DNA from: Ichthyosporea sp. XGB-2017a
Lineage: Eukaryota > Opisthokonta > Ichthyosporea
NCBI GenBank assembly: GCA_002811675.1
Contig: PDIM01000011.1
Location: 284,822 to 337,795 of the forward strand
Reading direction: 5' to 3'
Length of the DNA: 52,974 bases
Position numbers and translations under genes: made by a program. Below the pieces are notes generated by a model. That model was not told the DNA's origin, did not search any database, and saw only the letters and a program-made list of their open reading frames with translations. Positions 12,001-19,464 of this stretch are shown here, piece by piece; positions within the stretch are counted from its first letter, which is position 1; each line of letters starts with the position of its first letter.

Positions 12001-13908
12001 CGTTCTTTACGGCAAGACCGTGTCTCATTTACCGTGACTTCCTTTATTGTGAATAATTTGGGAACGAAATATGTTGAACCACCCCCACTAGAAATGAACA
12101 GTGTGCTTGAGGACTCTACAGCAAAAACACCTCTTATTTTTGTTCTATCGCCCGGTGTCAATCCCTCGCCCTTGATTGAAAATTTAGCGGTAGCAAAAGG
12201 GATGCAAGACAAGTTCTATAATCTATCGCTTGGTCAAGGACAAGCTCCTATTGCTACACGGATGCTAAAGGAAGGGGCAAAAGAAGGAAAGTGGGTTTTT
12301 CTTGCCAATTGCCATTTGTCAATTAGTTGGATGCCAGAACTAAGCAAACATATCGAAGATTTGCAAGTAACAAGTCCACATCCCGACTTTCGTCTTTGGC
12401 TCTCCAGCAGCCCTCATCCTGATTTCCCATTATCTATTCTTCAAACAGGTATCAAAATTACCACCGAGCCTCCTAAGGGGATAAAAGCAAATATGGGACG
12501 CCTATATTCCGCGGTCAATGATACAAGTTTTGGACGTACCAAGGCTCAACATAAATACAAACCGCTCTTATTCTCCTTGGTCTTTTTTCACTCTATTCTT
12601 TTGGAGCGAAGAAAATTCCTCACTCTTGGATGGAATATTCCGTATGACTTTAATGATTCTGACTTTGAAGTTTGCGAGAATCTTTTGGCAATTTACCTTG
12701 ATGAGTACGAAGAAACTCCTTGGGATGCCATAAAATATTTGATTGCTGAAGTCAATTATGGCGGACGTGTTACAGATGACTGGGACAGGAGAGTTCTAAA
12801 TACGTACATCAATGAATTTTTTTGCGAAGCAGCAATTAGTTCCCAGCAAACATTTAAACTATCTACATTATCGACCTATTATATCCCCGAAGAAGGAAAT
12901 CTTCAATCGTATAAGGACTATGTAAATACATTGCCAGTTGCAGATAATCCTGAGGCTTTTGGTCAGCATTCTAATGCCGATATTGCAAGTCAAATAATTG
13001 AAGCTCGCAATTTGTTGGGGACTTTGACTTCTTTGCAGCCTCAAGTGTCAGTGGAAGGTGGCCGAACGGCCGAGGATGTTGTGCTAGATCTCGCAGGGGA
13101 CATTATGAAGAAGCTCCCAGAGCCCATCGACTTCAAAGGCGTACAGAAGCTCTTAGAAGAAGACTATTGTCCCCTTAATGTAATCCTGTCACAAGAAGTC
13201 GAGAGGTACAACAAACTTTTAGTTACGATGTCTAAAAGTCTAGAAAGTCTGGAGAAGGGAATTAAAGGTCTTGTTGTCATGTCTCAAGATCTGGAAGAAA
13301 CGTATGATGCACTGTTTAAGGCTGTGGTCCCGAAACGCTGGAGCTACGTATATCCGTCTTTCAAGCCACTTGCAGCTTGGACAAGAGATCTCATTGCACG
13401 AGTTGGCCAATTTGAAACTTGGTCAACAACACTGGCACCACCACACTGCTTTTGGCTAGCTGGTTTCAGTTTCCCAACGGGTTTCCTTACAGCCGTTTTA
13501 CAAACTTCAGCAAGACGAAACAGAGTTTCTATTGATTCACTTTCTTGGGAATTCACCCCCCAGTCCCAAGAAGTAAAAAATATTTCAGCACCTCCGACAG
13601 AGGGTGTATTTATTCATGGATTGTATTTAGAAGGGGGTGGGTGGAATAAGCAAGCTGGAGGATGTCTGTGTGATCCCAAACCAATGGAACTGATCACCCC
13701 GATTCCTCCGATTCATTTCAAACCAACCGAGGGGAAAAAGAAAGCACAGAAAGGCATATACAATTGTCCATGCTACTACTACACAAACCGTGCTGGCTTA
13801 ATGGGTCAGCCATCATTTGTTATCTCGATCGATATTAAGTCGGGGACACATAATGCCGATCATTGGGTTAAGAGAGGAACAGCCTTTGTTTTGAATCTTG
13901 ACAATTAA
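1..13908 (+). CDS. DNAH2: Axonemal inner-arm dynein heavy chain, DNAH2-like (5' partial)
   Basis: Motor subunit that slides axonemal microtubules; the DNAH2 family is one of the two heavy chains of the I1/f inner arm. The frame is open from base 1 for 4,635 codons with no intron, then ends in three consecutive TAA codons (13906-13914). Numbering from base 1: a Glu/Asp/Ser-rich segment to about residue 175, a tail/linker to about 1,950, then P-loops AAA1 GPAGTGKT (2009), AAA2 GLTGSGKS (2290), AAA3 GPVGTGKT (2622) and AAA4 GVGGSGRQ (2971, Arg for the usual Lys). Stalk coiled coil and microtubule-binding tip span about 3210-3490, then AAA5, AAA6 and the C-terminal domain. The assignment to DNAH2 rests on remembered similarity of the AAA1 region and of the C-terminus (motifs CPCYYY, DHWVKRGTA). 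The first in-frame ATG is at 421, which would give about 4,495 aa, near the usual family length. The acidic stretch upstream of it still looks coding, so the true start is probably outside the window. Dynein heavy chain is certain; the DNAH2 class is likely. Confidence 0.9.
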   Translation, partial: GSAVEVEKDKTEGSSEEQNGNETSSSPNAGDKESGEEKSPLEEEGAEATEADDANNSASDAPADNSGQSPEGGDANEASADAAPADDAKDISSKEYEESDEVKHSTESEDKSGKEKEEQTTEEGEGEEKDAEQPPEEVALMDVNGNAGPSEETVKESADSTLNENEESVGDVLLSSKKKGIMKQSQEKKVFLPTKPLCIPFITKLIGDTIELGSYDKTTMWDKEAVTPYVETFLTNPDVRMLVAYVEEVEEKKEVRLLHHAPSYETEEWFYFIRKENSQINHANFFSEVQFASAIGSSMHPLLDTMSGVYNSLFQTNYKWPDSVFMEYTGQFHKYMAFLTDAANQLKGNTVLYIPKDSFESVEEACASKTTVLHLESVLIHWTRQIKEVLSNQEKSDFEELSGPLEEISFWRDRCFHLEGIGKQLDNEKVQTIQTILEISKSSYVEPFTKLSRMIQEGYLEAESNLKFLTPLQDPCKELAEAEPKQIPEILPQILQLVYVIGVNSQYYNSKERLTGLLRKVSNEIINRCCAKISLDEIFDGDIYAALETLQESIACGEAWRKIYDRTRKLLVQHGYIQKEFCFATTSVFAQIDAFVQRCRDLIEVCEGQIQFARKTSTGKAPMPVFGGAKGLEIVGQLTEIELSFEKTIVVIKDMRKTVLDVKSTTWQFGYNKFKQGVKDLEIMFQNVINTSFESNKSVEMGVQLLDIFHGLANKDAIKRTVDKKAMEIFTLFNDDLNIVKKDFDYLKRNPDLPFNFPKFAGAAMWARFFKARIESPMKTLDGAYYLGSYAVAEDARKQYHMLSNALDEYINRTYNEWATELDPTLIKRLESTLLCRSPQVGNSLELKFDNDLTRLFVEVKYWEKLRFEIPYSATEIYSKREELRILREHVLLVVRDYNNIVTTLSTEERYLFRERIRFLDRKVSPGLTKLNWASKGISEYFVKECRNHSKNVQQLVTDFKGANHNLSKICRKINNSMLVSISPKHIYSEEDFEKQQLDHMEATKAILLGLHQEAVTIMWSVFEFFKADGAEIYNQWKKYCLKIDKAMESAFRTTVKKSLLELSRAINGDGKMPPNPLFQVNVVLEKQVEYRPSMKTIEKMVIDVGNSLIKVIDLIPRIPEQLKTATTEEGDSMYDKISKDEEIVKSNASILSGIVANMAKCQSYLANWDRYKEVWEISKDAFIRRYAKLKPPLGTFDADIARYGELSNNIQKEETITQVSFILLDCSNLKIALASHCSTWQNKFTSLLNQMALDELKEMHSHLVQSAVTLRKEPQTLSDLGDGITYLSEMQTYGSSIEEKFGPLHEKYQILEKYDVTIEEDEKVLLEELQGHWSNFQSALVDSDLILKQCRERFKASLLHSMEEFNKNIESMKEDFSAKAPFDASAGPEKALEWIDQFRSRMDTTTTQEAQYRKELLIFKIDQPRSKEIAILEKDLDLMTQIWKLCKEWESSWNSWKSTTFKELDSTKMEEAAQVFQKKSTKLQRQIPDWDVATNLKTKVDQFKRTMPLVQDLKNPAIRDRHWNQLCEEIQKPFDPKADDFNLEKLIELGLDQFVVNINNISAAASKELSMEQALQGISEAWSSIEYETAAYKDNGHFKMKSTDDVSMLLEDNQVTLSSMKASKFVKPFEKDVDSWERTLSLIMETTEQILNVQRQWMYLENIFTGEDIRKQLPTETSVFDEINVKWKKIMTDINSHPSVLRTVNVNGLLDTLNEMNNQLENIQKSLDMYLETKRQVFPRFYFISNDDLLEILGQAKNPTAVQPHMRKCFDNIKSLELGLIGQNNRRYNEALGMYSSDGEHVPFNAPVLIEGPVELWLCEIEIAMRSSLRKQLPASLQSLKKSKRHKWLKDWAGQLCIAASQILWTNECIKALMLSDKNDKKPLKSHKKKQISTLNKMSDLITGQLTKVMRLKLIALVTIEVHARDVVEKMIKAGCNDVNDFEWLSQLRFQWDKEEDDCLVRQTNTLFRYGYEYLGNSGRLVITPLTDRCYMTLTTALHLYRGGSPQGPAGTGKTETVKDLGKSLGFYVIVINCSEGLDYKSMGRMFSGLAQTGAWGCFDEFNRINIEVLSVVAQQIHLIQSSLAARNILFNFEGYDIRLFPTVGIFITMNPGYAGRTELPDNLKSKFRPVSMMVPDTAMIAEITLFAEGFTNTKILAKKVDTLYKLSVQQLSKQDHYDFGLRALTSALRTAGAKKRLMVADSDDATLLLALKTMNIPKLTSNDVPLFNGMLSDLFPSLETPVIDFGELKAAIEEDLIANNYQIHPALVESILQFHETKKTRHSVMIVGLTGSGKSVCWKTLQNSVTKLAKAGKEDYFPVKIFPLNPKALSLGELYGEFDLATSEWSDGVLSNVMRTVCSDEKTDEKWVLLDGPVDTLWIESMNSVMDDNKVLTLINGERINLPDPVSLVFEVEDLAVASPATVSRTGMIYMDLKDMGWRPFINSWLQGKEANLRELLEKHIEKYVGPLLAFKTESCTELVPTPELGCVKSLCSLFDALTSSEENLDSSDIDTYARLVELWFLFSSIWSIGGSIDEESRKLFDNFLREIEGQFPSKDSVFEYCVEPRKRAWAPWEEKISSGWRYQPNTPFHKIIVPTIDTLRYDFLMRNLLKHNSQVLLVGPVGTGKTAISQAVVQTLDPAIYNTLTINMSAQTSSNSLQHIIESRVEKRTKEVFVPIGGKSLLVYIDDLNMPQKDLFGSQPPLELLRLWQDYGFWYDRAKQTSKYIRDMHLVASMGPPGGGRTTISRRFQSRFNLIAMNSPSEQSIIHIFSSLIGQKLQDFEEDVKPLGEQMTQATYTIYSTISNQLLPTPAKIHYLFNMRDISKVFQGLLRANKTYHDTRESILKLWTHECYRVFHDRLINATDVAWFNRLISDVLWNTFQISFQQLLPSKMPPIFGDFMNDSSEENIYVEYADFNQLKSFLEIKLEDYGLEPGFVAMDLVLFRDAVEHITRVIRVIRQPRGNMLLVGVGGSGRQSLTKLAAFTIEYNVFQIEVTKNYRFQEFREDLKSLYFTSGVENKQTVFLFNDTQILEESFLEDIGNILGSGEVPSLHSPDEFEQIKSELESAAKQQGIAENNDALYSFFIDRVRSNLHIVLCMSPVGDPFRDRLRKFPSLINCTTIDWFSEWPNDALLEVASKYLDEGLGFEAEIVDKISEVFTVAHSSVREMSKKMLFEVKRANYVTPTNYLELVSGYKELVKEKKLELGNAAGKLRNGLDKLDDTRLKVETMSVELEKSKIQLAEFQKQCEEYLVVIVQQKREADETQKAVSVRSEKIAVEEKECKLMADAAQHDLDEAIPALEASVKALEALNKKDITEIKSYGKPPALVEKVLEAVMILRKSEPTWAEAKRHLGEPNFIQQLVNYDKDNMTDKILSKIGKYCALPDFQPDIIGRVSLAAKSLCLWVRAMETYGNVYRVVAPKRAKLNAASAALAEKQQSLAEAKANLKAISDKLDELQKEYADKMKQKEDLRKQAEDTEIKLERAQQLVDGLGGERERWEQSIAVLETNISYLPGDCLLAAGFLSYCGPFTAIYRHALIIDTWLANVKQLEIPCNPEFSFQYFLAKPTSVREWNIQGLPTDAFSVENGVTVTRGRRWPLMIDPQGQAFKWIKNMESERGLKLIDLQQPDYLRTLENCIQFGTPVLLQNVLEELDPSLDPILNKSIVKQGGRLTMRLGDKEIEYNVEFKFYITTKLSNPYYAPEISTKVTIVNFAVTPSALENQLLGTVVRKEKPELEEQKDALVVNIATAKNTLAKLEDEILYLLSTAQGSLLDDVKLVNTLQSSKKTSEEIVVQLKTSETTEVKIDQAREGYRPCAQRASILFFVLNDLGLIDPMYQFSLDAYISVFENSIFKSPRSHDVTERLVSLNDYHTYAVYKYACRGLFEAHKLLFSFQICTEILKSMNKLNLEEYQFFLRGGQVLDKELQVDNPCKSWLPEIAWDNITELDNLASFSGLSSSFEQYGREWKEWFETSDPETAPLPSDWGNKCNELERMLIVRSLRQDRVSFTVTSFIVNNLGTKYVEPPPLEMNSVLEDSTAKTPLIFVLSPGVNPSPLIENLAVAKGMQDKFYNLSLGQGQAPIATRMLKEGAKEGKWVFLANCHLSISWMPELSKHIEDLQVTSPHPDFRLWLSSSPHPDFPLSILQTGIKITTEPPKGIKANMGRLYSAVNDTSFGRTKAQHKYKPLLFSLVFFHSILLERRKFLTLGWNIPYDFNDSDFEVCENLLAIYLDEYEETPWDAIKYLIAEVNYGGRVTDDWDRRVLNTYINEFFCEAAISSQQTFKLSTLSTYYIPEEGNLQSYKDYVNTLPVADNPEAFGQHSNADIASQIIEARNLLGTLTSLQPQVSVEGGRTAEDVVLDLAGDIMKKLPEPIDFKGVQKLLEEDYCPLNVILSQEVERYNKLLVTMSKSLESLEKGIKGLVVMSQDLEETYDALFKAVVPKRWSYVYPSFKPLAAWTRDLIARVGQFETWSTTLAPPHCFWLAGFSFPTGFLTAVLQTSARRNRVSIDSLSWEFTPQSQEVKNISAPPTEGVFIHGLYLEGGGWNKQAGGCLCDPKPMELITPIPPIHFKPTEGKKKAQKGIYNCPCYYYTNRAGLMGQPSFVISIDIKSGTHNADHWVKRGTAFVLNLDN

Positions 13909-13942
13909 TAATAAACTTTTTCAAATTACTATTAAATTTATT
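13909..13942. terminator. Minimal convergent 3' ends of DNAH2 and WDR13
   Basis: Only 29 bp separate the stop codons of the two convergent genes. A plus-strand AATAAA lies at 13910-13915, inside the triple TAA of the dynein gene. A minus-strand AATAAA (13937-13942) overlaps the WDR13 stop codon itself. If these hexamers are used, both 3' UTRs are only tens of bases long and the mRNAs barely overlap. Confidence 0.6.
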
Positions 13943-16445
13943 TCTTTGCTGCGTCCTTTGAAGGATGGCCGCCAGCAGCCCTCCTCCACACAATTATTTG
14001 GCCTTGGCTATCGCACGAAGCCAAAAGACTCTCATTACTATTCCAAGACACATCTAAAACTGCCGCCCCGTGGCCTTGAAGTACATTTACTAATGACCCA
14101 TGGGTTGCATCTTTCTTATTAACATCTATATGTGATAAACAACAAAAACATAACAAGTAAGGAATTTTTTAGCACAGTAAAAAATCTCTTATACCAATAC
14201 AAAAAATCAAAAGCTTACCAAACAAAAGCACAGTTCCGTTTTCACTACCAGAAACGACACAGGCGGTTTCCACTTCTTCTAACAATGCACTCTGACTAAT
14301 GCAGCTACGTATATCAAGCAATACTTGATGTTGAACCTTGAACTTTCTTTTAAGCCTCAAGCTACCCCGTTTATCATCACAAGCTAGTAAAAGCATGCAA
14401 TTGCTACGACAATTTATCAAAAGCAACGGCTCTTCGACCTTCAATCGAGAAGTACTTGCAAAATGAGAAAGCCATGTAATCGGATTCTTATCAACCAGGG
14501 TTTTGGATACAGCAACCATTGACACTTTTGTTTGAAATTCAATTTTGAAACAGTAGACATAGCCTTTTTCATCTCCAGCCCAAAGAGCAGTGCCACTTGA
14601 GTTCAGGGCAAACGTGCGAACTGGTGCAGACAACTTTGCTGACCCAGGGTACTGTTGGCCAGTAGAAAGGTTGTACGCAATCACATTTCTATTCATCGTC
14701 CCCACAAACAAACAGTTATTATTCAGGGGATGCAGTTTGCATGTTAACACTTCCGAGGCACATTCAATGCATCTAGTGCAATTCTTACTTAAAACTGACG
14801 GGTGTCCATCAGGTGCCTCACTTGGCATGTCTTTTGAAAGAAAAATGGATTCAGCAACATCCCACATTCGAATGGTCTTGTCCATGGATACGCTTATCAA
14901 ATGAGAGTTATTTAATGTCCACACTAAATCATTCACACCCAGCGAGTGCCCAGTAAAAGTACAAAGTACTTTGGGGTCCTTTCGAGCGCGACAAATTGAT
15001 ATAGATCCTGCAATTTAACAAGCGAAATAAGCAAAACAAGAAGAAACCAGATAAAAAATGGTTAAAATCCACTTAAAACCAAAACTGCAAAGATGTAAAT
15101 AAAAAAACAACGCTTACCGTCCATTGAGCCACATGCAAGCAAAGTTTTGCTCTCATTTGCAAAGCGAACAACTGTTACGGCTCCTTTGCCACTATGTTGG
15201 TCGAAAATATGGTGAATACCAGAAAAGGCAAAGTCCCTTGCAGTTCCACTCCCCCCCACCCTTTCGCCTGCCCACTTTCCGCGGCCAGATTTTACACTTA
15301 TGTTGCTATTTTCAGGATTCACTTCCCGCTGCCCAGATACATTTGTAGTCTCTACCCCCTCTACCCCCGCCCTTTTCTTCCCAAGCAACTTATCTCTCGT
15401 GGAACTTGACGACGCCATTTTGGCAGACCTTTGGGCGGATGGAGTAGTAGGAAGAGAAGAAGTCTTTCCAGATGAATCTGCTGGCTTTTCAGAAAACTGT
15501 GAAAGATTTCCAGAACTACTTTTCCCTGATGCCCCTGCCCCTGTGGTCATTCTTGGGGGATCTGTCCCGGCAGCGGACACTGATACTGTCCTTCTCGGGC
15601 GGTTTTTAGTCATTTCCAGATTCCTTTCGTACCTTGAGGCACCTTTCTCATCCCTTACTTCTGCACCTGTACCATTCCGCAACAATGCATCCCCCACAGA
15701 ATTCGAGTCACTATACATATCTTCCGAGAAACTTCTCGAATGTCTATTAATCTTTTTGCGAGCTTTAATTTTCTCCGGGTCCAGAAGATTCCCACTGCCA
15801 TCAGTCGGGGGTGGGGGTTGTTGATTATAAATATTCCATCGCTTAATACTATGCATATAGGTTCCTTCCTTTGTTCCGATAGCACTGCCAATCCTTGCCC
15901 CGCCCTGCTGTTGCTGCTGGCCCGCCTTGGTCATTGTTGAGTCGCTGTTGCAGCGAGGGAGATTTAGCGGACTGATCCTCCTATCCTTGTTGCGCGCAGT
16001 AAGAATTTTCTCCCTTATTTTTAAATATGCGCTGTCACCATACCCCAATTCATAATCCGCATTCAATTTTCGCGAACAGATTCTATCTAATAATTTACGC
16101 CGATGTAAAAGATAAACAGCCACTAGAATGAATAGTGGCAAAGCAAAAACACAAAAGCCAAACACAATTCAAACAAAAATAAACTCACATCAATACTCAA
16201 ATACTTCACAAAACACACACACACACACATTCAATCTCTCCATCTATCATTCTCTACCCACAGTCAGTGCTCTTATCAAATCTGTTGTACATAAACCTCC
16301 CGTCCAGCGCCATGATTGCAAAGACCGTCTTCTCCACCTTGGAGGGGGGCAAGGGGCTGTTGCTGTTCTTCCGCCCCGGGGTTTGGGGGGGGCTTGAGGA
16401 GGTGCTCTGGTTCATCAAGGTACTCGGGGACGATGATTCCTCCAT
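13938..16445 (-). CDS. WDR13: WD-repeat protein WDR13
   Basis: Four exons on the minus strand: 16445-16262, 16122-15118, 15007-14219, 14125-13938 (introns 139, 110 and 93 nt), giving 721 aa. The C-terminal beta-propeller matches animal WDR13 closely: a FAFSGIHHIFDQH motif, then GSMDGSISIC across one junction, a GHSLGVNDLVW repeat, LWAGDEKG, and the last repeat FDVNKK...LQGHGAAVLDVSWN...IIVWRR. Both propeller junctions join family motifs exactly. An N-terminal block (MALDGRFMYNR ... LLHRRKLLD) also resembles the family's start. Between them lies a Ser/Thr/Gly-rich linker of about 220 residues, which makes this protein longer than the roughly 485-residue human one. The first junction uses a GTGGGT donor and is the least certain. 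WDR13 is a nuclear WD40 protein of poorly defined function. It is divergent from HADHA and convergent with the dynein gene. Confidence 0.88.
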
Positions 16446-16651
16446 TTTGGTAGTTCACAAAGGATAACAACCAGAGTAGCTGAAACCAAATCCAAATCCA
16501 CCAAATCAAAAAAGAAGAAGAAGAAGAAAAAAAAAAAGAGAATGAAAAAAAAAAATAAAATATACCGCAAAAAAAAAGAAAAAAAAAGTAATTTTTTTTT
16601 TTTTTTTTTTTTTTTTTTGTTGTTGTTGTTGGTTTTGTTGATTTGAGAGAA
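16446..16651. promoter_or_regulatory. Divergent promoter interval WDR13/HADHA
   Basis: The 206 bp between the two start codons must hold both promoters. It is dominated by a purine-rich tract (about 16500-16590, GAAGAAGAAG then A-runs), a T27 run and a short TGT repeat. No TATA box or other clear motif is visible. Such A/T homopolymers are typical nucleosome-depleted promoter sequence. Confidence 0.5.
16592..16618. repeat. T27 homopolymer
   Basis: An uninterrupted run of 27 T, preceded by several A-runs and followed by TGT triplets. I see no target-site duplication that would make it a retroposon tail. Confidence 0.9.
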
Positions 16652-19241
16652 ATGTCTTTTTTTAGTAGAGCCGGAGGACAAGGAGGCCTTGTGGCAAAGG
16701 CAATGCGTGCCCCACTTGCGAGGGGTATGGCTACGTCTGCTGAAGCTGGTAAGTGTGGCACAATGAATGAAAAAGACAGCGAATGTGTGTAGTGCGCTTT
16801 TTTAATTGACCTATGCACGCTTGCCGGAAAAGTTGGCATTCTTGGTTGATTGTTGGAAGAGATTGAATGAGTGGACCATTCTAACATTGTTGAATGCTTT
16901 GGTTCTTTCTTTTGCTTTGTTTGTTTTTCTTGCTGCTCAGCCCCCTCGAAAGCAGCCTCATCTGGCAGAGCTGTCAATGTCGATATCAAAGACGGTGTTG
17001 CTGTTGTTCGTTTTGACGCCCCTGGAGCAAAGGTAAATACCTTGGGAAAGCAGCTTCAGAGCGAATTCCAGGAAGTGATGAAGGTTATTGAAAGCGATCC
17101 TAAAGTGTGCGCTGCAGTTCTGATTTCTGGTAAACCCGAAACATTTATTGCGGGTGCTGACATTCAAATGTTGAATAACTGTAAGACCAAGGATGAGGTA
17201 CGTTGCTGTCGATGTCGTTTGTTTTGCCTTTTAGTTGAAACAGTGTTGTAACTTACGTTTTATGTTTGTAATTGTATTTCGTTGTTGGCCACAGGCAAAG
17301 AAATTGTCTGCGGAGGGTCAGAAGTTCTTCAACCAAATTTCAAACAGCAAACGTCCCGTTGTTGCTGCAATCCACGGAAATGCATTGGGTGGTGGTTTGG
17401 AAGTTGCACTCGCATGTCACTACAGAATTGCTACCAACCACCCCAAAACAGTGTTGGGTCTTCCAGAAGTAATGCTTGGTCTCTTGCCAGGTGCTGGTGG
17501 TACCCAGCGTTTGCCAAGACTGATTGGTGTGACAAACGCATTGCCCATGATGCTTACGGGATCAAACTGTAGACCCGCCAAGGCCAAAAAGTTGGGGCTT
17601 GTTGATGAATTGATTCAGCCCATTGGTGAGGGTCTTCGTAGCGAGCAGGAAAACACAATGATGCACTTGGAGCGCTGCGCTATTGAAACTGCAAAGAAAT
17701 TGGCTTCTGGTGAGCTGAAGAGAAAGCCCGATGTAAAGAACAGCTGGAGTGTTGCTGGTTTGACCAAATGGGCCACACACGACGTTGAATTTGTCCGCAA
17801 TTTTGTCTTCAGCAAAGCTAAAGAGCAAGTAATGAAGCAAACAAGTGGTAATTACCCAGCTCCTCTCGCCATCCTTGACGTTGTAAAGACTGGCTTAGAA
17901 AAAGGAATGAACACTGGATTGGATCTTGAAGCTGATAAGTTTGGAAGCTTGTCACAAACTAACGAAGCAAAATCGCTGATGAGCTTGTTCTTTGGCCAGA
18001 CCTCGTTGAAGAAGAATAGATATGGAACTCCTGAGAAGAAAACAGAAAACGTCAGTGTTCTCGGTGCGGGACTTATGGGTGCTGGTGTTGGTTATGTTAG
18101 TTTAGTCAAGGGTATGCATGTTATTCTCAAGGATATGAAGGATGAAGGTTTGGCTCGTGGATTAAAGCAGATTAAGGATATTTTGGATAAGAAAGTAAAG
18201 CGAAAGGCTATGAGTGGACACGAGCGTGACTCCATGATGTCGAAATTGATCACACAGACTAGCTATGATCATTTTGAAAAGTGCGACATGGTTATTGAAG
18301 CCGTTTTCGAAGATTTGAACATCAAGAAAAAAGTTGTGCAGGAAGTCGAGGCAAAGGTGGGTCCAGACTGCATTTTTGCATCTAACACCTCTGCTTTGCC
18401 TATTTCGCAAATTGCATCAGCAAGTAAGAGGCCCGAAAATGTTATTGGTATGCACTACTTTTCCCCAGTAGACAAAATGCCCCTTCTGGAAATTATCACC
18501 ACCGACCAAACTTCGCTTAAAGCCAAACAGGCTGCTGTTGATGTCGGGCTGAGACAAGGAAAGACCGTTATTGTTGTGAAGGATGGCCCCGGGTTCTACA
18601 CCACCCGTATCTTGGCCCCCATGCTTGCTGAAGTATTCACCCTCGTTCAGGAAGGAGTTGACTTTAAGCGTTTGGACAGTGTCATGAAGAAGTTTGGTTT
18701 CCCTGTTGGGCCTATCACTCTTGGGGATGAGGTAGGTTTGGATGTGGCAAATCACATTGCCCAAGATTTGAGCAAGGCCTTTGGTGTTAGAGCTGAAGCC
18801 GATACCGCCCCTCTAAATGAAATGGTTGAAAGAGGCTTCCACGGAAGAAAGAGTGGAAAGGGATTCTATGTGTACTCTGGCAAAAAGGACAAGTCTATCA
18901 ACCCTGGTGCTGTTGAGGTGTTTAGCAAATACAAACTTGCTACCCCTGGTAAAATTTCCGATGAAGATATTCAGATGCGTTTGGCTGGCCGCTTCGTTAA
19001 CGAAGCCGTCTGGTGTTTGGAAGATGGTATTCTTGAAAGTCCTTTGGATGGTGATATTGGTGCCGTGTTCGGTCTTGGATTTCCTCCATTCTACGGTGGT
19101 CCATTCCGCTTCATTGATTACTATGGCGCTGACAAATTTGTTAACAAGATGGAAGGTTTCAGAAAGGTGTATGGAGATAAGTTCAAGCCTTGCCAAATGT
19201 TGGTTGACATGGCCAAGAGTGGCAAGAAATTCCATCAATAG
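16652..19241 (+). CDS. HADHA: Mitochondrial trifunctional enzyme alpha subunit (enoyl-CoA hydratase / 3-hydroxyacyl-CoA dehydrogenase)
   Basis: Catalyses the second and third steps of long-chain fatty-acid beta-oxidation in mitochondria. Three exons, 16652-16748, 16941-17197 and 17295-19241, join in frame to 766 aa (human 763). The first 30 residues are Arg/Ala/Gly-rich without acidic residues, as in a mitochondrial presequence. The hydratase domain carries the oxyanion-hole region (FIAGADIQM) and both catalytic glutamates, E154 (GGGLEVALA) and E176 ([17 protein letters not shown]). The dehydrogenase has the NAD-binding [15 protein letters not shown] and the catalytic-His motif [15 protein letters not shown], followed by the two C-terminal helical domains ([15 protein letters not shown]). 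The dedicated beta-subunit gene HADHB, a divergent neighbour in mammals, is not in this window; the divergent partner here is WDR13. An AATAAA lies at 19426-19431. Confidence 0.97.
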
Positions 19242-19464
19242 GTTTCGTGAAGGTGTTTATTTATGTCCTTTTATTATTCGTTCACCTCTTTTGTTTACAA
19301 CTTAACAGAGTAAATTGTCGCAATGGCTTAAAGACAATGAGAAAGTACTGTTTCCAGAACAATATTTTCTTCTCAGGCCGTGGGTTTACTTTTCGTGTTC
19401 ATCAATTCGCCCGTTTTGTTTTTAAAATAAATTACTATAATAGAAAAAAGAAAAAGCGGTCCCT
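19242..19464. terminator. Convergent 3' ends of HADHA and JTB-like gene
   Basis: The 223 bp interval holds a plus-strand AATAAA at 19426-19431 for HADHA and a minus-strand AATAAA at 19256-19261 for the JTB-like gene. Used together they would make the two 3' UTRs overlap by more than 150 bp in antisense. Confidence 0.5.

Noticed and set aside
11688-12212. 174-codon minus-strand ORF inside the dynein gene
   Set aside because: Shadow of well-conserved dynein coding sequence; no family motif, no promoter context.
15300-15824. 174-codon plus-strand ORF
   Set aside because: It is antisense to the WDR13 linker exon, has no recognisable domain, and its composition mirrors the Ser/Gly-rich coding strand.
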